Positions 1-7,576 of a DNA stretch of 64,000 nucleotides are shown piece by piece. The translations under genes were made by a program, and so were the position numbers. The notes beneath the pieces are model-generated. The model did not search any database, was not told the origin of the DNA, and saw nothing but the letters and a program-made list of their open reading frames with translations. Source of the stretch: an uncultured Verrucomicrobiae bacterium (GTDB taxonomy: Bacteria > Verrucomicrobiota > Verrucomicrobiia > Limisphaerales > UBA1100); contig CALKBX010000004.1 in assembly GCA_937775205.1 (NCBI GenBank), positions 1 to 64,000 on the forward strand, in the 5' to 3' direction. Position 1 is the first letter of the stretch, and each line of letters begins with the position of its first letter.

Positions 1-4
1 GCCT

Positions 5-1282
5 GTGAGAGTGGAGGAGTATCAGGTACATCAATTGGTCGACAGCGAAATTGCACAGCAGAACCTGAGGCCGGCCATTGCGGATATCAACTCCAACGCG
101 GGATATCGACTGGAGTTGCGACAGATGGACCACGACGGTGGAGGTGACCAAGAAAGAGAAAAGGTAAAAGAAAAGCTCGCGGAATTAGAGCACCGCTTAG
201 AATACCTAAACGGGGCAAAAATTCCCTGCCCGGAACTCTACCGGTTTACTGCTGCACAGCTCCCTGCTTTGGCCTACACCTTGCGCACGTTCCACATTAA
301 GTCGCTCGAGTTGGGGGCCATATCCTACGGATTCCAATCGAATAGAGATCATCCGGAGGGGTTGCATTATCTGTTTGTTGATACCAGCCGCTCCGTTGAG
401 ATTGAGGCGAGCCCCATCCCCATACTTGAAGGAATAGCGGGCTCGCCAATTCGTTATCAGGTTGATCCGCTTTGGGCTCAGCACTACCTCCAGCACTCTT
501 CTGAGACCCTTATTTATGTTCCTGAGGGGTGCACACTCTACCCGTCTATGCACGACTGGGATCTGGAGGGCTCCGATGATTACCTGAGGGCAATAATGAG
601 CCGTTGGTTCCATGGACAAAACGGGATTCCTGATATACCCGAGAAGCCCATCTATATCTTTGATGGAGAGCCCCGTCCTGGATGCCCCATCAGTATCACG
701 GTGCTGAATAAAGGATCTTTTGTCCCAGTTAAACAGAAGTTGGGCTGGATCAATGATAACCTCCAGATTTACGAGTCTTTCCCCGTGGAAGATGTAATCA
801 CAGGCTTGGCTTCCTCGGCTGGAAGGAAGCAGATGTTCCAGGCCATGGAAACTGATTCCGATATGGTGATCGCAAAGTCAAGCGAGGTGATCAAAAAAGC
901 CAGCAATGACGTCGTTGCTCATATGGAGAGTTTGGTTGAGGGGTATAATCAGGAAATTCCTGATCTAATAGAATTTATCAAGAAGACCAATAAAAAGATC
1001 CGTAAGCAAAAGGGACGGGTTAACTTACTGAGCAAACAAAAGTTAGATATTGAACGGTTCCTGCATGAAACAGAGCAAGGCATTGACGCGGTCGGTAAAG
1101 TAGACGGAGAAGTGAAGGCCGAAATAGCTCAGCTCCGGGCCCGTACGGGCATGTCGATTAGTGATGCAACCGTGGCACTTCGCGAGTTGGAAGAGAATGT
1201 CGGCAAAAAAATCACACAACTAGAGTCGGAGAAGCATGCCCTGCTAGAGCAACTAAAGAGGGCTCACCGTATTTTTTCATAA
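5..1282 (+). CDS. Unrecognised protein with C-terminal coiled coil (start may lie outside window)
   Basis: I do not recognise this family. About 425 residues read from a GTG at the window edge with no visible ribosome binding site, so the true start may be upstream. The first ~270 residues look globular and mixed alpha/beta. Residues ~290-425 are rich in Lys/Glu/Gln with heptad-like spacing and are predicted here by eye to form long helices or a coiled coil. There is no signal peptide or membrane segment, so it is probably cytoplasmic. The next gene starts 9 bp downstream and a third follows closely on the same strand; both encode membrane proteins, suggesting a soluble partner of a membrane complex. 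Base composition is clearly more AT-rich than the genes right of 9.9 kb. Confidence 0.7.
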   Translation: MRVEEYQVHQLVDSEIAQQNLRPAIADINSNAGYRLELRQMDHDGGGDQEREKVKEKLAELEHRLEYLNGAKIPCPELYRFTAAQLPALAYTLRTFHIKSLELGAISYGFQSNRDHPEGLHYLFVDTSRSVEIEASPIPILEGIAGSPIRYQVDPLWAQHYLQHSSETLIYVPEGCTLYPSMHDWDLEGSDDYLRAIMSRWFHGQNGIPDIPEKPIYIFDGEPRPGCPISITVLNKGSFVPVKQKLGWINDNLQIYESFPVEDVITGLASSAGRKQMFQAMETDSDMVIAKSSEVIKKASNDVVAHMESLVEGYNQEIPDLIEFIKKTNKKIRKQKGRVNLLSKQKLDIERFLHETEQGIDAVGKVDGEVKAEIAQLRARTGMSISDATVALRELEENVGKKITQLESEKHALLEQLKRAHRIFS

Positions 1283-1291
1283 GTCATACTC

Positions 1292-1792
1292 ATGGAGCCC
1301 GGCATAAAATCAAAGTTATCGACGGATCTTGGCCTGATAAAGAGGAGGGTCGAGAGCCGGGTGATTGAGCTGGACGGATTTTGCGGGAATCAACATTCCA
1401 AAATGTCAGAGATGGTTTTTGAGGAGAAGGAAGGCGTAAAGGATTTGCCGCATAAGATTTTGGGCAAGTGGGAAGAATATCTGCTAACTAAAAAACAATT
1501 GGTGATGGGTTTTTCCCTTTGGAATTTACGGCAAGAGACTGCCAGAGCGAAGGACTTCGCTTCCTTCTTTTATCTGCGGCCGGGCATTATCAAGCTACAC
1601 GTGGTCAACTTTTTGTTGAATGTTATGTATTGGGTGGTGCGGTTATTCACCCTGACAATATTTGTTATCTTGGTTGTGGGTGCCGTAATATTGGTTATTT
1701 ACGGGCTAGATGCGGCAATAGGGTGGATTACAGAGTTGATTGAGAATCTCAGAAGCAAAGACCCCTCGGGAATACCGAAGGGAGTTGAATAA
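1292..1792 (+). CDS. Unrecognised small membrane protein
   Basis: No family recognised. It has 166 residues from ATG. The first ~100 residues are polar and helical with many charged residues. A long hydrophobic stretch at ~106-140 could be one long or two short membrane segments, and a short charged tail follows. The topology suggests a cytoplasmic helical domain anchored by a C-terminal membrane hairpin. It starts 9 bp after the coiled-coil gene and ends 27 bp before the next membrane gene, so the three are probably one transcript. Confidence 0.65.
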   Translation: MEPGIKSKLSTDLGLIKRRVESRVIELDGFCGNQHSKMSEMVFEEKEGVKDLPHKILGKWEEYLLTKKQLVMGFSLWNLRQETARAKDFASFFYLRPGIIKLHVVNFLLNVMYWVVRLFTLTIFVILVVGAVILVIYGLDAAIGWITELIENLRSKDPSGIPKGVE

Positions 1793-1819
1793 AATTGGGC
1801 ATGAGCCCTGAATAATATC

Positions 1820-3205
1820 ATGAAGCCTCTTTCCTCTCCATACCTTCAAGAGATTGAGCCTCGGGGTCTCCTTGGAAAACTAATGGTATTGATGCGCTTC
1901 GCGGTGGTGGCCCTGATTGTTGTACTGTTCGTCTATATCTTGAAATTTTTGTTGGGGCTTGTTACGCCCCAAATTCATGACGAAGTTTTTCTACAGTTAG
2001 AGGGGAATTTGTATGCCAAATATTTCCCGTTCAGCCTAGTTTGCCTTTCTATATTTTCGCTACTTGTAATCTACAATATTTTTGCTTTCGTAAGCGGCAA
2101 ATCGCTGTTGCGTTCGACATATATATGGCTAGTGCGTCGCTTCCTGTATACCCCCGGTTTTGGGGATGTGGTCATACTAATGGCACGGGTTACCAGACTC
2201 ATGAGGCTGAAACCTAAACTGCTGGAAGATATCATTACAACGGATTGTGCCGTCTGTCTGGACAGCTTAATCCATAGTCCCGTGGCCCAAGATAAAAGCG
2301 GGCGGCTTGTGGTGGTCTCAAGGCTTCTACTAAAAATAACAGAGCTGACTCGGCCCAGTGTAGATAGGCAGTTAAAAAATGTGGAAATGATGCTGCGCTC
2401 CCTTTTGATTTTTGAACTACGAACCGGTGATCCACCAAGTAATCCGCAGGCAAAAAAGATTGCGGTTTTAGGTTTGCAACTCATCGAGCTTCTCAAGTGC
2501 GAGGAGAGAAATGCCAATGCATCGGAGCCGGATGTGTGGCCTTGTTCATTCCGTTTTAGAGATTTGTTAGACCAAGTAGCTTTTATTTTCAAACGGCAAG
2601 CCCGTATTGAAAGCGTAGCCGATTACCTTGCGAACTCGAACGACCTAAAGCCGTTGGCGGATTTGGACCGATTGATGCAATGCCATCATCAAAGAGAAAA
2701 GTTGATAGTCGATGTTGGGTTGAAGGTGGAAGAATATTTTTTTACCGACGGGAGAGAGTCGATGCCAGAAGTCGTCGATTTAATCGGTGGCTTAGTTGAT
2801 AAGGATCCGGAAACGGTAAGAGCTTCTGGATTCCTGTCCCATGGGATAGCCCTTTATCTATCAGTGGCAAGTGATCGGGAAGGAATTATCTACCGCTATA
2901 AGAATTCAGTTGGGACTCTCAGATTCTGTGCCGAATTGATTGACGAAAGCGATTCGTCATTGGGTCAGTGCAAATCCAGTCTCATTCACCTCACGGCGTC
3001 CCTAGACGAGCCGTGGACACAGGGATTGTTGGCGGAAATGAAGAAGAACAGTGTCGAGACTCGGCATAGTGACTGGGTAGATTCGGTATTTAAGGAGAGT
3101 GAAATACTGACTCAGGAAGATTTTGAGTACGCTGCCCAACAAGTTGAATCAGAAAAAATGTATGCTGGGCCTGATTTCAATGGGGCTTCGCGGTCTGTAA
3201 ACTAG
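1820..3205 (+). CDS. Unrecognised membrane protein, two N-terminal TM segments
   Basis: No family recognised. It has 461 residues. Two strong hydrophobic segments lie at about 26-48 and 70-91, joined by a short loop. The remaining ~370 residues are soluble and mostly helical and should lie on one side of the membrane, most likely cytoplasmic. No enzyme motif (Walker, HEXXH, GxSxG, nuclease signature) was seen. It is the third gene of a tight same-strand run and is followed 13 bp later by a small gene with its own GAGGAG ribosome binding site. The architecture resembles a membrane effector or sensor, but that is inference from topology and company only. Confidence 0.65.
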   Translation: MKPLSSPYLQEIEPRGLLGKLMVLMRFAVVALIVVLFVYILKFLLGLVTPQIHDEVFLQLEGNLYAKYFPFSLVCLSIFSLLVIYNIFAFVSGKSLLRSTYIWLVRRFLYTPGFGDVVILMARVTRLMRLKPKLLEDIITTDCAVCLDSLIHSPVAQDKSGRLVVVSRLLLKITELTRPSVDRQLKNVEMMLRSLLIFELRTGDPPSNPQAKKIAVLGLQLIELLKCEERNANASEPDVWPCSFRFRDLLDQVAFIFKRQARIESVADYLANSNDLKPLADLDRLMQCHHQREKLIVDVGLKVEEYFFTDGRESMPEVVDLIGGLVDKDPETVRASGFLSHGIALYLSVASDREGIIYRYKNSVGTLRFCAELIDESDSSLGQCKSSLIHLTASLDEPWTQGLLAEMKKNSVETRHSDWVDSVFKESEILTQEDFEYAAQQVESEKMYAGPDFNGASRSVN

Positions 3206-3218
3206 AGTGAGGAGATTA

Positions 3219-3446
3219 ATGGGATTGAGATGGACCGATCTACTGGCAGAGGAACGAAAGGTTCCCGCCGAGGAGGTTCCTGCCGGCTGGGAATCGTCAC
3301 GGACAATTGCTGAGGAAGAAAAAAGATCACTGAGCCACACGTCCTGGTTGATCCGCGAAGCGGTCAGGGAGGGCAAGGTTGAGATGAAAAGGTTCAGCAT
3401 CGATGTTGGCCCACGTACCTACCCGGTGCCTCACTATGGATCATAA
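3219..3446 (+). CDS. Small protein, possible winged-helix DNA-binding type
   Basis: 75 residues. The ATG at 3219 is preferred over an upstream in-frame GTG because GAGGAG lies about 5 bases ahead of it. The middle has a helix-turn-helix-like pattern, followed by a segment ending LVREGKVE-like (here IREAVREGKVEMKRF) and a C-terminal YPVPHY motif. That arrangement is reminiscent of small winged-helix proteins in phages and integrated elements, where it ends in a short beta wing. The last 11 bases overlap the start of the next gene, which implies translational coupling. A phage-type repressor or adaptor role is possible but not shown. Confidence 0.5.
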   Translation: MGLRWTDLLAEERKVPAEEVPAGWESSRTIAEEEKRSLSHTSWLIREAVREGKVEMKRFSIDVGPRTYPVPHYGS

Positions 3447-3678
3447 AATGAGATGGCCGAAGATAGGACCGAGGGTGCATGTGGAATGGTTGGATCCAGC
3501 GATCTACTCCATGTGCGAACTCAGCGAGGCAGTGCCCTGCGAATACTGGACTGAAGGGACCATCGTCAAAAAGAAAAAGGACTATGTGGTGCTGGCAACG
3601 AGCCAATACAAGGACGGGTCAGGAGACTTCACCGCCCTGCCCAAGGGTATGATCACAAAGATAGAAGTGATAACCTAA
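3436..3678 (+). CDS. Small phage-like hypothetical protein
   Basis: 80 residues from the ATG at 3436, which overlaps the end of the preceding gene by 11 bases in another frame. An earlier in-frame start at 3403 would lie deep inside that gene and is less likely. The sequence contains an HVEWLDP-type opening, two cysteines (near residues 26 and 35) and a Lys-rich turn, and is probably a small beta-rich fold. No function recognised. With the preceding gene it forms a pair of very short coupled genes closing the left-hand run; nothing further is coded on this strand until 3979. Confidence 0.45.
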   Translation: MDHKMRWPKIGPRVHVEWLDPAIYSMCELSEAVPCEYWTEGTIVKKKKDYVVLATSQYKDGSGDFTALPKGMITKIEVIT

Positions 3679-3788
3679 TGCTAACCGTTACGCTAACACC
3701 TCAATGTCCTCACCTGTCCATCCCTGTCCATAGGTAAATGGAAAAACTCCCCGAAAAGGGAGCTTTGTCCACCTGAGTCCACTACTAT

Positions 3789-3962
3789 CAACGAACATCG
3801 AATCCCCCGTTTTCAGTGGAAATACTGCTATCACACTCATCACTCAGAAAACCCCTAGAGCCCCAATTCTCTCCAATGCTCTCAGTGCTTTCAGGGGAAT
3901 TGAGGAGAACTGTGGGATTGAGATGAATGTCTTCTGAACTTCTCTGAATCAGGATGGTGGGA
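3789..3962. repeat. Composite repeat, copy 1 (right part only)
   Basis: The 300-base gap 3679-3978 has no convincing gene. From 3789 it carries a degenerate copy of a repeat seen in full at 5278-5595: CAACGAACATC, then CCGTTTTC, then a run ending TGGGATTGAGATGA and CTCTGAATCAGGATGGT. The left part, with the T-arm-like segment, is missing here. Copy 1 lies just upstream of the esterase gene at 3979. Confidence 0.7.
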
Positions 3963-3978
3963 TAGGATTCTCTCAGCA

Positions 3979-5226
3979 ATGAAAGTACTGATTCCAATTG
4001 TTATAGGTTTATTGGTTGGTTGTGGGACAACATCGGAGTTTTCATCTCAACCTAACAAGTTAAAGTATAAGTTTTCAGATGTCGCAAATCTGCCAATTCA
4101 AAAGGGCTTAGCAGATCCTTTCCTCATGCCCGATGGCAAACGAGTTGAATCATCTCAAGACTGGATGAGGCAACGCGATTACCTCAAGGCAATGCTGACA
4201 AATTACCAGTATGGCCAAATGCCACCCCGACCTAAGCAAATTAAGATCAAAAAGGTTGGCAACACTAAGCGTATTTATGAAGGCAAAGGTATAGAGGAGC
4301 GATATACATTCACAATTTACCGTAACCAAAAGAGCGTCACATGTGGTTTTCTGATTGTACGGCCGCTGCTAAAAAAGCGCTATCCAACCATTATAAAGAA
4401 TGATCGTGTCTCCTTCGAAGCAACGAACGACGGCATTTCGCCAGATAGTTTCGATCCTGGAATTGAAGCCGTAAAACGGGGTTATCTGCTTTGCAGGTTT
4501 AACCGCACGGATTTAGCGACCGACACTCGTGGAGCCGGTCGGGAAGCTGGCGTCTATCCTCTCTATCCGGAATACGACTGGGCAGCCTTAACCGTTTGGG
4601 GTTGGGGACACGGTGTGGTTTTGGATGCACTGGATCAACTTGGTGTGGCGGACATGAGTAAGGTGATTGCGACCGGTCACTCACGTGGTGGAAAGGCTGC
4701 GTTGTGTGCCGGGATCTATGACGAACGGGTTACCATTACGGCTCCCAACTCCTCTGGAACTGGAGGCACCGGCAGCTTACGTTACTTTGAAGAAGGCCAA
4801 AAGCCACAGACGATTGGACATCATATCGGAAGAAACGAACATTGGTTCCACCCTAGGTACTTTAAATTCGCTGACCACGAAAACAGACTGCCATTTGACG
4901 CCCATTTTGCAAAAGCATTGATCGCCCCACGGGCTTTCGTTAACTGCCATGCCCGTCAAGACTACTGGGCAAACCCTTATGGCACCGAGTTGACTCATCG
5001 TGCTGCCGTAACCGTTTTCAAATGGATGAATGCCGGAAATCTCATTGGACTACACTGGCGTGAAGGAGGTCATGCGCAAAACCGTGAGGATTGGGCGGCC
5101 TTGTTGGATTTTGCCGACCGTCAATTTTTTGCTAAGCAATCCAGTCGAAAATTTAATAAATGGACTTATCCTAAGACTAACCTGCCAATTGATTGGGTTC
5201 CCCCTGCCAAAAACATTACTAAATGA
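3979..5226 (+). CDS. CE15-like glucuronoyl esterase/acetyl esterase lipoprotein
   Basis: A 415-residue exported lipoprotein: the N-terminus is a short hydrophobic stretch ending in the lipobox LLVGC (Cys at ~15). The catalytic domain is an alpha/beta hydrolase with nucleophile elbow GHSRGGK (Ser near residue 234). The segments before it (WGWGHG) and after it (ITAPNSSGTGG) resemble bacterial glucuronoyl esterases (CE15), and a late His (REGGHAQN) can complete the triad. Family members cleave ester links between glucuronate of xylan and lignin or other alcohols. It stands alone between two copies of a composite repeat, like a cargo gene. AT-richer than the right part of the window. Confidence 0.75.
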   Translation: MKVLIPIVIGLLVGCGTTSEFSSQPNKLKYKFSDVANLPIQKGLADPFLMPDGKRVESSQDWMRQRDYLKAMLTNYQYGQMPPRPKQIKIKKVGNTKRIYEGKGIEERYTFTIYRNQKSVTCGFLIVRPLLKKRYPTIIKNDRVSFEATNDGISPDSFDPGIEAVKRGYLLCRFNRTDLATDTRGAGREAGVYPLYPEYDWAALTVWGWGHGVVLDALDQLGVADMSKVIATGHSRGGKAALCAGIYDERVTITAPNSSGTGGTGSLRYFEEGQKPQTIGHHIGRNEHWFHPRYFKFADHENRLPFDAHFAKALIAPRAFVNCHARQDYWANPYGTELTHRAAVTVFKWMNAGNLIGLHWREGGHAQNREDWAALLDFADRQFFAKQSSRKFNKWTYPKTNLPIDWVPPAKNITK

Positions 5227-5277
5227 AACCCTCATTCATAACTTTGTATTTGTGGAGTGGGCATAGTGCTGAGCATT

Positions 5278-5595
5278 TTCTGAACCCATTTAGAGTAACC
5301 CCCCCAAACCCCAAGATTCCAATTGGGGTAATGTAGAAAAGAGTGGGATGTGTTTTGGGAATCGAACCCAACGAACATCAAAACCACCGTTTTCTGGGGA
5401 AATACAGCTATCATACTCATCTGCCAAAAAACCCTGAGAGACCCAATTCTCCCAATGTTCTCCCTATGTCTCAGCGCTGTTGGGGTGTGGGATTCTTCGG
5501 TTCTGTGAATCTCAGTGTTTTCGGGGGAATTCGAGAGAACAGTGGGATTGAGATGAGGGCCCTCTGAACTTCTCTGAATCAGGATGGTAGGGAAC
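5278..5595. repeat. Composite repeat, copy 2 (full), with tRNA T-arm-like segment
   Basis: This fills most of the 463-base gap 5227-5689. It begins TCTGAACCC, continues through GATTCCAATTGGGG and GGGATGTGTTTTGGGAATCG, and ends CTCTGAATCAGGATGGT. Read on the minus strand, 5355-5371 folds as a perfect T-arm: TTGGG, loop TTCGATT, CCCAA. A 7-base acceptor-like strand and CCCA follow. The upstream part has only a weak D-arm-like match and no proper anticodon arm, so this is not called a tRNA gene. Its left half recurs at 7436-7570 and its right half at 3789-3962. Confidence 0.75.
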
Positions 5596-5689
5596 GTTGG
5601 ATTTGGACACGATCATTGATTCAATCGATAGCTTTCTCTTTTTTATCGATTAACAGAATTGGCTCTAAACAAGGCATTCTTTTTTCAAC

Positions 5690-6568
5690 ATGAACTGGCC
5701 AATCCAAAAAATGCTCGAAGCATCCCTGTTATGTATTCTTTTTTTTACATCGGGATGCGTATCAACTCTAATGCTAGTGGCGCGCGACCCGCTGTGGTCG
5801 TCTAGTAATTCTTACCCATCTGTACGGGTGGCTGGAGATTCGTTGAAACATCCAGACATTCTAACGCCATTAATCTTGCTCGATCTTCCGTTTTCAGCCG
5901 CATTGGACACAGTGATTGCCGCAAAAAGTCGGCGTCCGAAAATAGGCCAATCTGTGTCGGTGGCACCTTTAACCAAAGAAGAATCGGCGAAGTTCATTGA
6001 AGTAGCAATTCGTAAGCGGATTAAGAAACCTGTAGGCGAACTCACCGATGTGGATTTGGAGAAGATGACGAGGCTGGGTATCGCAACCAAAAACCTGACC
6101 GATGTGAAGGGTCTGGAGAAGCTCACGCGGCTGGAAAAGCTAACTATATATAACAATCAACTGACCGATGTGAAGGGGTTGGAGAAGCTCACGCAATTAA
6201 AGTTTCTGCATCTCAGCAACAATCAACTGACCGACGTGAAGGGTCTGGAGAAGCTTACGAAGTTGGAGAGTCTGCGGCTCAGTGAAAATAAACTGACTGA
6301 CGTGAAAGGGCTAGAGAAGCTCACGAAGTTAGAATCGCTGTATCTCAATAACAATCAACTGACCGATGTGAAGGGTCTGGAGAAGCTCACGCAGTTAACT
6401 TATCTGGATCTCCGTTTCAATCAACTGACTGATGTGAAGGGCTTGGAGAAGCTCACGCAGTTAGAGAAGCTAATTCTATATGTCAACCCCGACCTCACCA
6501 AGGCTCAGATTGAACAACTGCAAAAGGCATTGCCGAAGTGCAAAATCACTCACGACGCAAAGAAGTAA
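5690..6568 (+). CDS. Lipoprotein: YceK/YidQ-like head fused to leucine-rich repeats
   Basis: 292 residues. The N-terminus is a lipoprotein signal ending TSGC (Cys ~22). Residues ~23-85 resemble the small YceK/YidQ lipoprotein family: a YPSVR-type strand, then an LDLPFSAALDT motif. From about residue 115 there are 22-residue leucine-rich repeats of the internalin type, each with LTDVKGLEKL; six near-identical copies are visible at DNA level. An incomplete capping unit ends the protein. It should sit in the outer membrane or periplasm and bind a protein partner through the LRR arc. It starts ~95 bp after a composite repeat and is followed at once by a 121-bp repeat. Confidence 0.75.
   Translation: MNWPIQKMLEASLLCILFFTSGCVSTLMLVARDPLWSSSNSYPSVRVAGDSLKHPDILTPLILLDLPFSAALDTVIAAKSRRPKIGQSVSVAPLTKEESAKFIEVAIRKRIKKPVGELTDVDLEKMTRLGIATKNLTDVKGLEKLTRLEKLTIYNNQLTDVKGLEKLTQLKFLHLSNNQLTDVKGLEKLTKLESLRLSENKLTDVKGLEKLTKLESLYLNNNQLTDVKGLEKLTQLTYLDLRFNQLTDVKGLEKLTQLEKLILYVNPDLTKAQIEQLQKALPKCKITHDAKK
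6094..6459 (+). repeat. 66-bp tandem repeats coding LRR units
   Basis: Six copies, at a strict 66-base period, of a segment starting CTGACCGATGTGAAGGG and running through GGAGAAGCTCACG. They encode the 22-residue LRR unit. Copies differ at only a few bases, mostly in the variable LRR positions, which suggests recent expansion by slippage or unequal exchange. Confidence 0.85.
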
Positions 6569-6573
6569 ATCTT

Positions 6574-6694
6574 CTCCCTTCACCCACCCGATCATCTCAG
6601 GTAAATCATCAATCACGGTGAGACCCAAGTCTCCCGGGAGATCTCACATATCTCGACACAGATTACACAGTTGTCTCCACGACTAATTCTCTGA
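6574..6694. repeat. 121-bp direct repeat B, copy 1
   Basis: A direct repeat of 7309-7429, the same length with about four mismatches by eye. It holds a perfect 12-base palindrome (TCTCCCGGGAGA). It starts 6 bases after the LRR gene stop. The rest of the 202-base gap to 6771 shows nothing recognisable. Confidence 0.85.
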
Positions 6695-6770
6695 ATCCCC
6701 AGTGGATTTCCCCACCACCTGAAGCCATAAAATTAGTTTCCGTTATCAAATATGTGCCGAACCACTACTG

Positions 6771-7199
6771 CTAGGGACACCACCAATAAACGATGTTTGA
6801 CTCTGTTGAACGGGCTAATACTGAGGTGCCAATGGGATATGAGCCTTTATAAAATTTATAATGATTTGGGAGTTGATCAAACCACCAATTTGCATAAAAA
6901 GGACTCTTAATAGTTATTTCTGATTTTGGGACACTGCTAAAATTAGACATGTCTATTGTTTGACTGTTAAGACTAAACCGCAACCATGTATCGTTTGTGT
7001 CTATATTGTGTTGTTCATGTATGTCAGTAATATCATGCGGAAAAATATCTGGCACCCACAGACCATCATGTAATTCTTTCGTGTAAAGGTCAAAATGCCT
7101 GTGAGGTTCTTCCATGTATCGGCATGTGAATGGGAGAGTAATTATCGCGAATACTATGAGCGCAATTGTCAAAAGAATTCTTTTTTTAATGATAGACAT
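6771..7199 (-). CDS. Small membrane-anchored hypothetical protein
   Basis: 142 residues from the ATG at 7199; a start at 7211 in the same frame is possible. The N-terminus is basic and then strongly hydrophobic (~9-26), an uncleaved anchor or signal peptide. The rest is a small soluble domain with the pattern PHDI..IHEQHNIDTNDTW followed by a beta-rich end with a conserved-looking C-terminal WWC. I recall similar short membrane-anchored proteins of unknown function with a D-I-DTN-W core but cannot name the family. It is transcribed against its neighbours and is bracketed by the two copies of the 121-bp direct repeat, like an inserted cassette. Strongly AT-rich. Confidence 0.6.
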   Translation of the reverse strand: MSIIKKRILLTIALIVFAIITLPFTCRYMEEPHRHFDLYTKELHDGLWVPDIFPHDITDIHEQHNIDTNDTWLRFSLNSQTIDMSNFSSVPKSEITIKSPFYANWWFDQLPNHYKFYKGSYPIGTSVLARSTESNIVYWWCP

Positions 7200-7308
7200 A
7201 TCCTGAATCATTTAGACGGGTTATTTCCCATCATGGCAAATTGCGCACACGTCTTAAGGAGAAGTGTGGCAGATTTCAGTCGGAGCTCAACATCCCTATC
7301 TTCCCATA

Positions 7309-7429
7309 CTCCCTTCACCCACCCGATCGTCTCAGGTAAATCATCAATCACGATGAGACCCAAGTCTCCCGGGAGATTTCACATATCTCGACACAGATTA
7401 CACAGTTGTTTCCACGACTAATTCTCTGA
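7309..7429. repeat. 121-bp direct repeat B, copy 2
   Basis: The second copy of the repeat at 6574-6694, in the same orientation. With the composite repeat just to its right it fills most of the gap 7200-7576; the stretch 7200-7308 shows no gene. Confidence 0.85.
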
Positions 7430-7435
7430 GGTATC

Positions 7436-7570
7436 TCTGAACCCGATTCGAAGAATCTCAAAATTACATAGATTCCAATTGGGATAGTGTGGAAAAGAGC
7501 GGGATGTGTTTTGGGAATCGAACCCAACGAACAGCGAACCCCCCGTTTTCATTGGGAATGCAGTTATCAG
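7436..7570. repeat. Composite repeat, copy 3 (left part)
   Basis: Matches the left half of 5278-5595 from TCTGAACCC through the T-arm-like segment GGGAATCGAACCCAACGAAC and on to CCGTTTTC. It stops about 6 bases before the stop codon of the SGNH hydrolase gene, and the right half is absent. Confidence 0.75.
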
Positions 7571-7576
7571 GAAACC

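Noticed and set aside
206..619. Minus-strand 137-residue frame inside the first gene
   Set aside because: Opposite-strand shadow with no motif or ribosome binding site.
5344..5420. Possible tRNA gene on the minus strand in the composite repeat
   Set aside because: Only the T-arm and a partial acceptor pair well; there is no 7-base anticodon loop with a 5-bp stem, and the other copies do not show compensating changes.
5278..5595. Integron attC-like site
   Set aside because: An ACCCAAC-like core exists, but no matching GTTRRRY end or paired inner boxes were found, and no integrase is in the window.
6574..7429. CRISPR array
   Set aside because: There are only two copies of a 121-bp repeat, about 614 bases apart with a gene between; this does not fit repeat and spacer sizes.
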